From Thalassococcus sp. S3 (GTDB taxonomy: Bacteria; Pseudomonadota; Alphaproteobacteria; Rhodobacterales; Rhodobacteraceae): 64,000 nt of DNA. The notes beneath the pieces were generated by a model. That model was given only the letters and a program-made list of their open reading frames with translations. It did no database searches and was not told where the DNA came from. The position numbers and the translations under genes were made by a program. The stretch spans positions 3,224,001 to 3,288,000 of the forward strand of contig NZ_CP022303.1 of the NCBI RefSeq assembly GCF_004216475.1. Reading direction: 5' to 3'. Shown in pieces: positions 52,066 to 61,475 of the stretch (within the stretch, counting starts at the first letter, position 1; the number at the start of each line of letters is the position of its first letter).

Positions 52066-52647
52066 TTAGGTCTTGGCGCCCAACACAGTGATCGCCGCGC
52101 CGATCTCTTCGAGGCTGACAAACCCGTTTTCGTCCAGATCGAAACTCATGAAACTCAAGAGCAGCGCTTCATCCGCTTCGGTGACATCCGCCAGAGCGAC
52201 CGTCTGGGCCTGGCGCCGCATTTCATCCAGGGTCACAATGCCGTCATCGTCCCTGTCGGCGGCCTTGTGAAACAGAAGCAGCGCGCCCCGGCTTCGCGCC
52301 GCGCTCGCCGCGATCAATGCTCGCAGTTCTTCCTGCGTCACCCGCCCGTCGCCATCCAGATCCGCAAGAAGCATCTTTCGAATTTCCCTGGCCCGGATAT
52401 GCGCCCGCTGCACCGCTATGGACGTGCGGATACCGTTGGCATCGATGCCACGCGGGCCGCCGTAGCCAAGAATAAGACCCGCCGCCTCTTCCAGGAAGCG
52501 CGAGGGAGATTTGCGCAAGCGCTGCAGGACGCGATGAGGCAGGCTGCCCTCCAGCACCTGCAGATTGGCAGAGCCAAAGGCCTCCTCCGCCGGATCGGCG
52601 GTCGCCGGCGAACCCGCAAGGGCAAGGATCAATAGCAGGTGGCGCAT
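52066..52647 (-). CDS. EF-hand domain protein, secreted
   Basis: 193 residues with a signal peptide (MRHLLLILALAGSPATA). The EF-hand-type loops are DLDGDGRVTQEEL, DRDDDGIVTLDEM and DLDENGFVSLEEI, all with the acidic Ca ligands. It should bind calcium in the periplasm or outside. It overlaps the region just before the plus-strand GST gene; the promoter regions must be interleaved. Function unknown beyond Ca binding. Confidence 0.8.
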   Translation of the reverse strand: MRHLLLILALAGSPATADPAEEAFGSANLQVLEGSLPHRVLQRLRKSPSRFLEEAAGLILGYGGPRGIDANGIRTSIAVQRAHIRAREIRKMLLADLDGDGRVTQEELRALIAASAARSRGALLLFHKAADRDDDGIVTLDEMRRQAQTVALADVTEADEALLLSFMSFDLDENGFVSLEEIGAAITVLGAKT

Positions 52648-52791
52648 TTCAAGAACCCCGTTTTTCCAAGCAGCGTGCCGGCAGGGAGGTTAAGAACCGG
52701 TAAATTCCCGCGGATGGGCGGCGTCACAAACCAGGGGCCAAGCGTCGTTTTCCGGCGGTTTGAGACCGAAGGCGACACGCCAAATAGCGGT

Positions 52792-53478
52792 ATGACCTAC
52801 CGCCTCCACTATGCACCAGATAACGCATCGCTCATCGTTCGGCTTACGCTGGAGGAGATGGGACTGGCGTATGAGACGGTTCTGGTCGACCGTTCCATCT
52901 CCGCCCAGCGCAGCGAGGGATATCTTGACCTCAACCCCAACGGGCTGATCCCGGTGCTGGAAACGGAGCATGGGCCAAAGTTCGAAACCGGGGCCATCCT
53001 GCTTTGGCTCAGCGAACGTCATGGAGAGATGATGCCCACCGGTCCGGACCGGGCGGACGCGCTGAAGTGGCTCTTTTTCGTCTCCAATACGTTACACGCC
53101 GATATGCGCATCCTGTTCTATCCGGCCAAATATACCTCCGGCGACGCCGCGCCCGTTCGCCGGTCCGCGATCAAACGGCTCAAAACCCATCTTGGCATTC
53201 TGGAAAACATGGCAGCGAGCGGTCAAACCTGCTTTGGCGCGGTAGACCCGACGGTTCTTGACTACTATATCGCGGCCTGCCTGAGGTGGCTGGCGATCTA
53301 TCCCGCTGATACAAACCGGGACTGGTTTCAGCTTACGGCCTACCCGACGCTTGAGGCCGCGCTTTCGCGACTGGAAACGCGACCGGCGATCCGGGCGGCG
53401 CAGGCTGCCGAAGGGCTTGGGCCGACGCCGTTCACGGCGCCCGTTTACGCAGCGCCACCGGAAGGGAGTGCGACCTGA
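52792..53478 (+). CDS. Glutathione S-transferase family protein
   Basis: 228 residues from the ATG at 52792. The thioredoxin-like domain opens MTYRLHYAPDNASLIVRLTLEEMGLAYE, and LDLNPNGLIPVLETEHGPKFETGAILLWLSERHGEM is the cis-Pro and helix region. The C-terminal domain is helical and partly unlike the Nu-class protein elsewhere in the window. It lies one base before sdaA, so translation of the two is coupled. Substrate is unknown. Confidence 0.82.
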   Translation: MTYRLHYAPDNASLIVRLTLEEMGLAYETVLVDRSISAQRSEGYLDLNPNGLIPVLETEHGPKFETGAILLWLSERHGEMMPTGPDRADALKWLFFVSNTLHADMRILFYPAKYTSGDAAPVRRSAIKRLKTHLGILENMAASGQTCFGAVDPTVLDYYIAACLRWLAIYPADTNRDWFQLTAYPTLEAALSRLETRPAIRAAQAAEGLGPTPFTAPVYAAPPEGSAT

Positions 53479-53479
53479 A

Positions 53480-54853
53480 ATGTTTCTGTCTGTCTTCGAG
53501 ATGTTCAAGGTCGGGATCGGCCCGTCCTCCTCTCACACGATGGGGCCGATGGTTGCCGCGGGCCGCTTCCTTGAAATGATGCGCGCCTCGCCATTCGAGT
53601 TTGGCGGCGTAAGGGCGTCCCTGCACGGCTCCCTGGCCTTTACGGGTGTCGGTCACGCGACCGACAGGGCCACCATTCTGGGGCTTGCCGGGTTCGCACC
53701 GGAAACGTATGAGGCGGATGCGGCAGAGGCCGCCCTTTCGAAGATCCGGGAAACCGGCACGATCACGACCGACGGGCTTGGCACGTTGCTTTTTGCGCCC
53801 GCAAATGACCTGATCTTCGATTTCGACCACCCCCTGCCGGGCCACGCGAACGGTATGCGGCTGATGGCAACGGATGCCCAGGGAGACGTGATCCTGCAGG
53901 AGGTCTTCTATTCGATCGGGGGCGGTTTCGTTCTGACCGAAGCGGAATTGGCATCAGGCAAGGCAACCGATGAAGGCGCCCCCGTGCCCTATCCGTTCAA
54001 ATCCGCCGCGGAAATGCTGGAGATGTCGAAATCCTCCGGTCTGTCCATCGCAGACATGAAGCGCGCCAACGAGATCTCGCGCGGCTGTCGGGAGAGCCTT
54101 CGAACCGGCACGGCCCGGATCTGGCAGGTCATGAATGACTGCATTGAACGTGGCTTGGCGAGCGATGGGACGCTTCCGGGCGGACTTGGCGTTCGACGAC
54201 GGGCAAAGGGTATTCATGATGCCCTTCTCGCCGAAAGGGGAATGAACCTCGCGCCGCCGCATACGATCAACGACTGGATGAGCGTGTATGCGATGGCCGT
54301 GAACGAGGAAAACGCCGCCGGCGGTCAGGTGGTCACCGCTCCGACCAACGGCGCGGCAGGCGTCGTTCCGGCGACGTTGAGATACTATCTCGACCATGTT
54401 CCGGGCGCGGTACCGTCGCATGTGGAGACGTTCCTGCTGACCGCCGCCGCCATCGGCGGATTGGTGAAGTTCAATGCCTCGATCTCGGGCGCGGAAGCGG
54501 GATGCCAGGCCGAGGTTGGCAGCGCCTCTGCAATGGCGGCGGCGGGGCTGTGCGCTGTTATGGGCGGCACGCCGGAGCAGGTCGAAAACGCGGCCGAAAT
54601 CGCGCTCGAACATCATCTGGGCATGACCTGCGATCCGGTCAAAGGCTTGGTGCAGGTCCCGTGTATCGAGCGCAACGGTCTGGGCGCGATCAAGGCCGTT
54701 TCAGCGGCGAGCCTGGCCCTGCGGGGCGACGGCACACATCTGGTGCCGCTCGACGCCTGTATCGAGACCATGCGTCAGACGGGCGAGGATATGAGCGAGA
54801 AATACAAGGAAACCTCGCTCGGCGGGTTGGCGGTGAACATACCGAACTGCTGA
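53480..54853 (+). CDS. sdaA: L-serine dehydratase (single-chain, iron-sulfur)
   Basis: 457 residues from the ATG at 53480, which has GAAGGGAG upstream inside the GST gene. The opening [26 protein letters not shown] is the SdaA signature. The C-terminal half has [49 protein letters not shown] and [19 protein letters not shown], with the cysteines of the [4Fe-4S] cluster. It deaminates L-serine to pyruvate and ammonia. It follows the GST gene by one base. Confidence 0.95.
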   Translation: MFLSVFEMFKVGIGPSSSHTMGPMVAAGRFLEMMRASPFEFGGVRASLHGSLAFTGVGHATDRATILGLAGFAPETYEADAAEAALSKIRETGTITTDGLGTLLFAPANDLIFDFDHPLPGHANGMRLMATDAQGDVILQEVFYSIGGGFVLTEAELASGKATDEGAPVPYPFKSAAEMLEMSKSSGLSIADMKRANEISRGCRESLRTGTARIWQVMNDCIERGLASDGTLPGGLGVRRRAKGIHDALLAERGMNLAPPHTINDWMSVYAMAVNEENAAGGQVVTAPTNGAAGVVPATLRYYLDHVPGAVPSHVETFLLTAAAIGGLVKFNASISGAEAGCQAEVGSASAMAAAGLCAVMGGTPEQVENAAEIALEHHLGMTCDPVKGLVQVPCIERNGLGAIKAVSAASLALRGDGTHLVPLDACIETMRQTGEDMSEKYKETSLGGLAVNIPNC

Positions 54854-54950
54854 CGCCGATAAGCACCAGCCTGATCAATCTTCGAGCAATCGTCCGCTTT
54901 CGCAACTTGAAGGCCTTGCTTGCACACGAACATCATGACTAGCGTGCGCC

Positions 54951-55874
54951 ATGACGCAAGACCGGCCCGTTTTGGGCATTCTTCTTATGGTCGGCTTCTG
55001 CATTGTTGCACCGCTGGGTGACGCCGTGGCCAAGATCCTTGGTGACCGCGTGCCTTTGGGTCAGTTGCTTCTGATCCGCTTTGCCGTGCAGGCCGTCGTG
55101 CTGATCCCGCTCGTCATCCTGACCCGGAGGGCGTGGAAGATGCGTGGCCGGGTACTGGCGCTGGCCAGCCTGCGCACGGTTCTGCATATCATCGGGATCG
55201 GCGCGATGTTTACCGCGCTGCAATACCTGCCGCTCGCCGATGCCATCGCGATCGCCTTTGTCATGCCGTTCATCATGCTGATCCTGGGGCGCTATATCCT
55301 AGATGAAGAAGTGGGCCATCGTCGTCTGATCGCCTGTATCGTCGGCTTCATCGGGACGCTTCTGGTGATCCAGCCCAGCTTTGCCGAGGTGGGGTGGCCC
55401 GCCCTTTGGCCCGTTGTCGTTGCTGTCAACTTTTCGTTCTTCATTCTGACCACGCGGCAGATCGCGAAAGATACAGACCCAATTGGCCTTCAAGCGGTGA
55501 GCGGCGTCATGGCCTGTATCCTGCTGGCGCCCGCGCTTCTGGTCGGAGATGTCTTTGGCTTTGCGCCGCTTACGCTCATCACACCCGGTCAGATCGATTG
55601 GTCGCTTCTAATCGCTATCGGCCTTCTTGGCACAACCGCGCACCTGCTGATGACCTGGTCCCTGCGCTATGCACCGTCCGCCACGCTGGCACCGATGCAA
55701 TATATCGAAATACCGGTAGCGACGTTGTTCGGATGGCTCATCTTCCGGGATCTTCCAAATCAGATCGCAACGATTGGCATTCTGATCACGGTCGCCGCCG
55801 GCCTTTACATCATCATGCGCGAGCAGATCGCGGCGCGGGCTTTGGCCAGGTCTGCGGCGGCAGCGCCTCAATAA
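54951..55874 (+). CDS. EamA/DMT-superfamily exporter
   Basis: 307 residues with about ten hydrophobic spans in two EamA repeats (LMVGFCIVAPLGDAVAKIL, YLPLADAIAIAFVMPFIMLILG; later APSATLAPMQYIEIPVATLFG). It should export a small metabolite. Its 3' end overlaps the 3' end of the minus-strand thiamine pyrophosphokinase gene by 62 bp. The substrate is not determined, and it is distinct from the DMT gene at 35-36 kb. Confidence 0.82.
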   Translation: MTQDRPVLGILLMVGFCIVAPLGDAVAKILGDRVPLGQLLLIRFAVQAVVLIPLVILTRRAWKMRGRVLALASLRTVLHIIGIGAMFTALQYLPLADAIAIAFVMPFIMLILGRYILDEEVGHRRLIACIVGFIGTLLVIQPSFAEVGWPALWPVVVAVNFSFFILTTRQIAKDTDPIGLQAVSGVMACILLAPALLVGDVFGFAPLTLITPGQIDWSLLIAIGLLGTTAHLLMTWSLRYAPSATLAPMQYIEIPVATLFGWLIFRDLPNQIATIGILITVAAGLYIIMREQIAARALARSAAAAPQ

Positions 55875-56511
55875 GCTGGGGCAGACGCGCGCGCGGCAGG
55901 ATCAAAAGCATCCTTGGCGTGTCAAAACTCAAGGTCACCTTGCCCGTGGCGCGATTTGACGTCCCGATCCGGTCGTCCGGCGCAAACCGAAGCTCATCTA
56001 TGGGCCATTGCAGACCTTCCGACCGGCCACCGACCTCTCCCATCGGGAAAAGGGACACGATATCGCCCGCAGAGAGGTCCACCGTCAGGCAGGGCGGCGC
56101 CAGGATCGTGACGTCCTCTGTGCCGACAAGAATACAGGGGCGATCCGGGTGGCGAACAAGCGTGTGAAAGGCCGCAAGCTGGTGATCCACGCGCGCGCCC
56201 AGAAACCCGACCGCCAGAACAAGCGGCGCCGATACGTTGCGCAACGCTTTGTCAAAGTCGGTGCTGTCCTGTTCGTTGATCTGAAAAAAGCGTTCCGGGG
56301 GAATGGCAGCCCGGTCTTCCGCTGAAATCGAGTCGAAGTCGCCGATCACCGCTTCGGGCACATGACCGGCCTGCAGTGCCAGTCGGGCCCCGCCATCCGC
56401 CGCAACCAGCCGCCGCCCATAGATCAATGCGTCCAAAACATCATCTGGTGCAGCCTCACCGCCGCCGACCAACGTGACTGTTTCGCGGGAATTAACAATG
56501 GCTCGAATCAT
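55813..56511 (-). CDS. Thiamine pyrophosphokinase
   Basis: 232 residues from the ATG at 56511. It has ALIYGRRLVAADGGARLAL, VIGDFDSISAEDRA and EQDSTDFDKALR, the substrate and metal motifs of the family. It converts thiamine to thiamine diphosphate. Longer upstream starts (to 56658) do not match the family and run into the divergent promoter. It converges with the DMT exporter gene, overlapping it by 62 bp. It would supply ThDP for enzymes such as the decarboxylase at 25.5-27.1 kb. Confidence 0.9.
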   Translation of the reverse strand: MIRAIVNSRETVTLVGGGEAAPDDVLDALIYGRRLVAADGGARLALQAGHVPEAVIGDFDSISAEDRAAIPPERFFQINEQDSTDFDKALRNVSAPLVLAVGFLGARVDHQLAAFHTLVRHPDRPCILVGTEDVTILAPPCLTVDLSAGDIVSLFPMGEVGGRSEGLQWPIDELRFAPDDRIGTSNRATGKVTLSFDTPRMLLILPRARLPQLIEALPPQTWPKPAPRSARA

Positions 56512-56645
56512 GGCATTTTTTGGACGATTCCGGAAACGGACACAATTGCGACACAAAATGATACGGTTAATTGCACAGATTCGGACCGCTTTTGACCGGT
56601 CCTCTTTGGTAAACCGCTGGTCACAACTCAGAGGACGAGCATCCA

Positions 56646-58652
56646 ATGGTACAAACAAACAAGATACTCACGGTCTCATATGGCACGTTTTCGTGCACCC
56701 TGGAGGGGTTCGAGGATTCTTTCGGTACCATGACGAAGATCGCGGAATACTTCCGTGATCTTGCAGCGGACGACAGGTATTTCGGCGCAGAGCCACCGCA
56801 GCCCGACGCGGATATGCTGGCGCGGATTGCAGAAAAAGAGATCGCCAGACAGGTGCAGGCACGACGGGACGGCAACGGGATCGTTCTGAAAGCGCAGGAC
56901 GCTTTGCCGATGCCCGAGACCGTGGAACCGGCCCCTGATCAGGCGGAAGTCGCGGAACGTCAGCACGAACCGGTGGAAGAGAAAGCCCAAGAGGCGCCGA
57001 CGTTCGAGGAGCCAGCGGCCGAAACACTCATGCCCTTCGAAGACGACGGTTCGGACGTCCCAACGGACGACGAGCCTGAGAGCTTCGAGAGGTTCGAGGC
57101 AGAGCCGGAGATGGCTGCGCCGCCTGCCTCCGCGCCCGACAGCATCGCGGCCAAGCTGCAACGGATCCGGGCAGTGGTGTCGCAGAACGACCCGCAGGAG
57201 GACGAAGGGGGCTACTCCGAAGATGAGCACGCCGACGCGTTGCAAAACGAGGTGCTGGCATCAACCGAAGAACTGACCCCGCTTGATCTGGATGTTCCCG
57301 AGGAGCCCGAGCAGGAGGATGACGATGATGTCGAGGCGTTGCTCGACCGCCTGGATGTCGGAACACCGGAAGAGGACGAACCGAACGACAGTCTTTTCCA
57401 AGAGATCGCGCAGGACGAGACGGCGGATGAGGAAGATGACGCCCAGGATGACCTGACGAATATCCTTGCGGAGAACGAGGCGCCTGAGACACCGTCCGCG
57501 GAAGCCCCCGCAAGAGCGCCCATTCGCGCCCGCGTGATCAAGGTGAAGCGCGCCGATCTTGACGCCGCTTTGGCCAGCGGCAGCATCGAAGATATCAGCC
57601 AGGTTGCCAGAGAGGCAGAAGAAAGCACTCTCTCGGATGAGGACGAAGCAGATCTGATGCGCGAGCTGGCTGAGGTCGAAGCGGATATCGCGGTCAGCCG
57701 CGGTGAAACGCCGACCATCGGTCAGGCGGAGGAAGATACCACGCTTGCCGAGGATCTGGACGAGGAGCATGCCGAGAATGATCTGGCGCCAAGTCTTGAA
57801 GACACGCTCGCGGCCGTTCTGGAGGATACGCTGACCGCCGATGAGCCGGCAGAACCGACCATGGAGGCCGTGGAGCAACCGCAAACGTTTGATGACAGCG
57901 CCGATACCGGCAGAGGCGAGAGCGAAGAGCTTAGCCAACCGACCTCGGATGAGAACCCAGAGCCTGCGGCGCCCGCGACTCCTGAAGTCGACCGGGACAT
58001 CTCGCGTCTGATGGCGGAAACGGATACGAAAATGGACGCGCCAGAGAGTTCGTCCAAACGCGCAGAGATCGCGCATCTGCGTGCCGCGGTGGCCGCAGCC
58101 GAGGCCGACCAAAGCCTGAGCGACACGGTCAACGCGGGACAGGACGAAGTTTACCGCGAAGACCTCGCCAATGTCGTGCGTCCACGCCGCCCGGACACAG
58201 CGCTTGGACGGCGCCGCAGACCCGGAGAGGACCGCCCGGCGCCGCTCAAGCTGGTGGCCGAACAGCGTGTGGATGACGCGGCAGAAGCTGTCTCCAGCGG
58301 ACCGGTCCGCCCCCGGCGCATCGGTGTGTCTGTACCGGTGGAGCCGGAGCAAGCCGGAGAAAGTTCAAGCGGGTTTGCGGAGTTCGCAGCATCTCAGGGC
58401 GCAAGCGAGCTGCCTGACCTGTTGGAAGCTGCCGCGGCGTATCTGTCGTTTGTGGAAGGACGCGATCAGTTCTCCCGCCCGCAATTGATGACCAAAGTGC
58501 GGATGGTCGAGCAAAGTGATTTCAGCCGCGAAGATGGCCTGCGGTCCTTTGGTCAGCTTCTCCGGGACGGCAAGATCGAGAAAATCAAGGGCGGGCGTTT
58601 CACCGTGTCAGACCGGATCGGCTTCAAACCCTCGGATCGCGCGGCGAGCTGA
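56646..58652 (+). CDS. Acidic alphaproteobacterial protein with conserved ends, function unknown
   Basis: 668 residues. The first 80 are conserved in style in related bacteria (KILTVSYGTFSCTLEGFEDSF, FRDLAADDRYFGAEPP), and the last 100 also look folded (YLSFVEGRDQFSRPQLMTKVRM, REDGLRSFGQLLRDGKIEKI). The middle, about 90-500, is very rich in E and D with few hydrophobic residues and is probably disordered. No membrane segment or signal is seen. Homologues are sometimes labelled CheA in databases, which the sequence does not support (no HPt or kinase motifs). Divergent from thiamine pyrophosphokinase. Confidence 0.65.
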   Translation: MVQTNKILTVSYGTFSCTLEGFEDSFGTMTKIAEYFRDLAADDRYFGAEPPQPDADMLARIAEKEIARQVQARRDGNGIVLKAQDALPMPETVEPAPDQAEVAERQHEPVEEKAQEAPTFEEPAAETLMPFEDDGSDVPTDDEPESFERFEAEPEMAAPPASAPDSIAAKLQRIRAVVSQNDPQEDEGGYSEDEHADALQNEVLASTEELTPLDLDVPEEPEQEDDDDVEALLDRLDVGTPEEDEPNDSLFQEIAQDETADEEDDAQDDLTNILAENEAPETPSAEAPARAPIRARVIKVKRADLDAALASGSIEDISQVAREAEESTLSDEDEADLMRELAEVEADIAVSRGETPTIGQAEEDTTLAEDLDEEHAENDLAPSLEDTLAAVLEDTLTADEPAEPTMEAVEQPQTFDDSADTGRGESEELSQPTSDENPEPAAPATPEVDRDISRLMAETDTKMDAPESSSKRAEIAHLRAAVAAAEADQSLSDTVNAGQDEVYREDLANVVRPRRPDTALGRRRRPGEDRPAPLKLVAEQRVDDAAEAVSSGPVRPRRIGVSVPVEPEQAGESSSGFAEFAASQGASELPDLLEAAAAYLSFVEGRDQFSRPQLMTKVRMVEQSDFSREDGLRSFGQLLRDGKIEKIKGGRFTVSDRIGFKPSDRAAS

Positions 58653-58706
58653 GAGAGGCAGATAAGAAACGGGCGGGTGCAATGCTGCGCTGGCCTGTCC
58701 GCCCAC

Positions 58707-59336
58707 CTAAAGCAGACGCGGCGCTTGGGCGAGCGCACGTTCCGCCAGTGCCTGCCGCGTGATCTGCACGGCCGAGCTGAGAAAGAGCGCCGCCATCAGG
58801 GCCGCCACGATCAGATCGGGCCAGCCGGTGGCCGTGCCCCAGACACCAAGCGCCGCCATCATCACCGCGACATTGCTGATCGCATCATTGCGCGAGCAGA
58901 GCCAAACCGAACGCACATTCGCATCGCCGTCCTTGTAGCGCACCAGAATGAAAACGCTGGCCATGTTCGCGGCAAGGGCGAGGCCACCAACCAGGCCCAT
59001 CACTTGGGCCTGTGGCACGCCGACAGCCAGAACCTGATAAAGTGTCGAGCCGAGGACCCAAAAGCCAAGGACAGCAAGGCTGATCCCCTTGGCCAGCGCC
59101 GCCGTGGCGCGCACCGACAGGCTTGCCCCGATCACCGCAAGCGAAATGCCATAGGTTGCGGCATCGGCAAAGAAATCCAGCGCGTCCGCCATCAGCGCCT
59201 GCGACTGGGCGATATGCCCCGCGCTCATCTCGACAACAAACATCACCGCGTTGATCGCAATCACCAGCCATAGCCTGCGCTCGTAATCTGGCGAAAGGCC
59301 GTCAAATCGCACATCCTGCCCGCAACATCCCGCCAT
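58707..59336 (-). CDS. Cation diffusion facilitator family metal exporter
   Basis: 209 residues with about six hydrophobic spans. The TM2 site motif is DALDFFADA (Asp54 and Asp58) and the TM5 site is CSRND (Cys147 and Asp151), where YiiP-type Zn exporters have His in place of that Cys. The N-terminus is Cys-rich (MAGCCGQD). AAAGGAG lies just upstream. The short length (no long cytoplasmic domain) and the divergent MerR gene with a palindromic operator suggest metal-responsive export. The Cys in the site hints at a soft metal (Cd, Zn or Cu). Confidence 0.8.
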   Translation of the reverse strand: MAGCCGQDVRFDGLSPDYERRLWLVIAINAVMFVVEMSAGHIAQSQALMADALDFFADAATYGISLAVIGASLSVRATAALAKGISLAVLGFWVLGSTLYQVLAVGVPQAQVMGLVGGLALAANMASVFILVRYKDGDANVRSVWLCSRNDAISNVAVMMAALGVWGTATGWPDLIVAALMAALFLSSAVQITRQALAERALAQAPRLL

Positions 59337-59366
59337 GCCTGCTCCTTTCGGTCCGTCACGAAACAG

Positions 59367-59397
59367 GACATAATCCCTCTAGTCACTAGAGGTTCAA
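59367..59397 (-). promoter_or_regulatory. MerR-type operator with 19-bp spacer, CDF promoter
   Basis: On the minus strand, TTGAAC (59397-59392) and TATGTC (59372-59367) are separated by 19 bp, the long spacing of MerR-regulated promoters. A perfect 17-bp inverted repeat CCTCTAG-TCA-CTAGAGG (59376-59392) fills the spacer, as in metal-sensing MerR operators. It lies between the CDF exporter and MerR genes. The -10 is a weak match. Confidence 0.75.
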
Positions 59398-59410
59398 GAG
59401 GAGAATTGCG

Positions 59411-59833
59411 ATGTTTTCGATCGGTGCGCTCTCTCGTCAGACCGGGGTCAAGGTGCCAACGATCCGCTATTACGAGGAGATCGGTCTTGTCTCACCGGCA
59501 GGCCGCAACGCGGGCAATCAGCGTCGGTATGACAGCACGGCGCTGGATCGGCTGGGTTTTGTCAAACATGCGCGCGAGCTTGGCTTTTCCATCCCCGATA
59601 TCCGGGTGCTTCTGGGCTTGCAGGACAATCCCGACCAGGCCTGTGCCGAGGCAAGCGCGATTGCCATCCAGCAACGTGATGCCCTGCGCAACCGGATTGC
59701 GCAGTTACAGCGCCTTGAGCGGGAATTGACCCGGATCGCGGATGGATGCCCAGGGGACGAGCCGACCGGATGTGCGGTGCTGACCGCCCTGTCCGATCAC
59801 AGCCTCTGCACTGGGCCGCACCAGGGCGCCTAA
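59411..59833 (+). CDS. MerR-family metal-responsive regulator
   Basis: 140 residues. The N-terminal winged helix is FSIGALSRQTGVKVPTIRYYEEIGLVSPAGR. A long coiled dimer helix follows (AIQQRDALRNRIAQLQRLEREL). The metal-site cysteines fall at Cys78, Cys113 and Cys121, the spacing of CadR/PbrR and MerR rather than of the Cu sensor CueR, which lacks the first. Another Cys133 is near the end. GAGGAG lies 10 bp upstream. It is divergent from the CDF exporter and probably controls it. The metal is likely Cd, Pb or Zn. Confidence 0.85.
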   Translation: MFSIGALSRQTGVKVPTIRYYEEIGLVSPAGRNAGNQRRYDSTALDRLGFVKHARELGFSIPDIRVLLGLQDNPDQACAEASAIAIQQRDALRNRIAQLQRLERELTRIADGCPGDEPTGCAVLTALSDHSLCTGPHQGA

Positions 59834-60072
59834 TTCTGGGGCGGCTCGTCCGGGTCGGCCTGCCCCACGCCGCGAAAGATGAACTTGAACGGTAAGGCCC
59901 ACACAATGCCAAGCAGCAGATAGATCAGGAATTCGATCCAAAGCGGTGGCCGGTCCAGCAGGTTCATGATCGTGACGGCGGCCACGATATAGGCCGGCAA
60001 CCCCACAAGCAGGATCACCAGGGACCAGCGGCGGCGCGCCTTGTAGCTCAAAACGGTTTTGTCAGACATCAA
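59830..60072 (-). CDS. DUF2842 small membrane protein
   Basis: 80 residues with two hydrophobic segments ([19 protein letters not shown] and [18 protein letters not shown]) and the ending [13 protein letters not shown]. This is the DUF2842 family, usually encoded just after purA in alphaproteobacteria. Its first ATG overlaps the end of purA by 4 bp (60069-60072). The 3' end abuts the convergent MerR gene. Function is unknown. Confidence 0.85.
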   Translation of the reverse strand: MMSDKTVLSYKARRRWSLVILLVGLPAYIVAAVTIMNLLDRPPLWIEFLIYLLLGIVWALPFKFIFRGVGQADPDEPPQN

Positions 60073-61361
60073 TCGGCAAAAGGGTCCGTGACTAGGATCG
60101 TATCATCGCGTTCGGGTGAAGTTGAAAGTAAGGCGACCGGGCACTCGATCAACTCTTCCACCCGACGGACATATTTGATGGCGTTGGCGGGCAGGTCCGC
60201 CCAGCTGCGGGCACCCTCGGTGCTTTCGTGCCAGCCGGGCATCTCTTCGTAGATCGGGGTACAGCGGGCCTGTTGATCGGCGGCCGTAGGCAGATATTCC
60301 AGCCGCTCTCCATCCAGATCGTAGCCGACACAGATTTTCAGGGTGTCAAAGCCATCGAGAACATCAAGCTTGGTCAGAGAAATCCCGTTCACGCCAGAGG
60401 TCGCGCAGGTCTGGCGCACCAACACCGCATCGAACCACCCGCAGCGGCGCTTGCGGCCCGTGACAGTGCCAAATTCATGCCCGCGCTCTCCCAGACGCTG
60501 ACCGTCGTCATCGTCGAGTTCCGTCGGGAACGGTCCCTCTCCCACACGGGTCGTGTAGGCCTTGACGATGCCCAGCACGAAATCGACCGAGCCGGGGCCA
60601 ATCCCCGTCCCCGTCGCCGCCTGCCCCGCAATCACGTTGGAGGATGTCACGAACGGATAGGTGCCAAAGTCGATATCCAACAGCGCGCCCTGTGCCCCTT
60701 CAAAGAGAATGCGTTTTCCGGCCTTGCGCTTTTCGTTCATTACCTTCCAGACGGGACCTGCATATTGAAGGATCTCCGGCGCGATTTCCTGCAGTCTGGC
60801 GATCAGACCGTCGCGATCAATCGGTTCCAGCCCAAGTCCTGCGCGCAGCGCGTTGTGGTGGATCAGCGCGCGGTCGACGCGCAGGGCCAGGGTTGCGTGG
60901 TCGGCCAGATCGGCCACGCGGATGACCCGGCGGCCCACTTTGTCTTCGTAGGCCGGCCCGATACCGCGCCCGGTCGTGCCGATCTTGGCCACGCTGTTCT
61001 GGCTTTCCCGTGCGCGATCAAGCTCTCCGTGAAAGGGCAGGATCAGCGGCGTGTTCTCGGCGATCATCAGCGTCTCGGGCGTGATCTCGACGCCCTGCGC
61101 GCGAATGGACTGGATCTCTTCGACCAGATGCCACGGGTCCAGCACTACGCCGTTGCCGATCACGCTCAGCTTGCCGCCACGCACCACCCCGGATGGCAAC
61201 GCGTTCAGCTTATAGACCTCGCCGTCGATGACCAGCGTGTGACCCGCGTTGTGCCCCCCCTGAAAGCGCGCGATGATATCGGCACGCTCACTCAGCCAAT
61301 CCACGATCTTGCCTTTCCCTTCGTCACCCCACTGGGCGCCGACAACGACGACATTGGCCAT
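60069..61361 (-). CDS. purA: Adenylosuccinate synthetase
   Basis: 430 residues. [17 protein letters not shown] opens the protein with the GTP-binding Lys, and [12 protein letters not shown] contains the catalytic His. [17 protein letters not shown] and GANGATG-like segments (here [19 protein letters not shown]) are typical. It makes adenylosuccinate from IMP, aspartate and GTP. DUF2842 follows with a 4-bp overlap. It pairs functionally with purB at 17-18.3 kb. The AAC(3)-like gene is divergent. Confidence 0.96.
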   Translation of the reverse strand: MANVVVVGAQWGDEGKGKIVDWLSERADIIARFQGGHNAGHTLVIDGEVYKLNALPSGVVRGGKLSVIGNGVVLDPWHLVEEIQSIRAQGVEITPETLMIAENTPLILPFHGELDRARESQNSVAKIGTTGRGIGPAYEDKVGRRVIRVADLADHATLALRVDRALIHHNALRAGLGLEPIDRDGLIARLQEIAPEILQYAGPVWKVMNEKRKAGKRILFEGAQGALLDIDFGTYPFVTSSNVIAGQAATGTGIGPGSVDFVLGIVKAYTTRVGEGPFPTELDDDDGQRLGERGHEFGTVTGRKRRCGWFDAVLVRQTCATSGVNGISLTKLDVLDGFDTLKICVGYDLDGERLEYLPTAADQQARCTPIYEEMPGWHESTEGARSWADLPANAIKYVRRVEELIECPVALLSTSPERDDTILVTDPFAD

Positions 61362-61475
61362 CTGAGCATCCTTTGCGCTTGGTCAAACCCGCGCCCGTAT
61401 AACGATCAGGCAAATCATGTGAAACCGCAAATCTCGGAATTGTCACCCGAAAGGCTTTATGACTATCGTGCCCGG

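Noticed and set aside
60228..61475. Long plus-strand frame upstream of the AAC(3)-like gene
   Set aside because: It is antisense to purA and only by chance continues into the real acetyltransferase gene; the family match starts near 61476.
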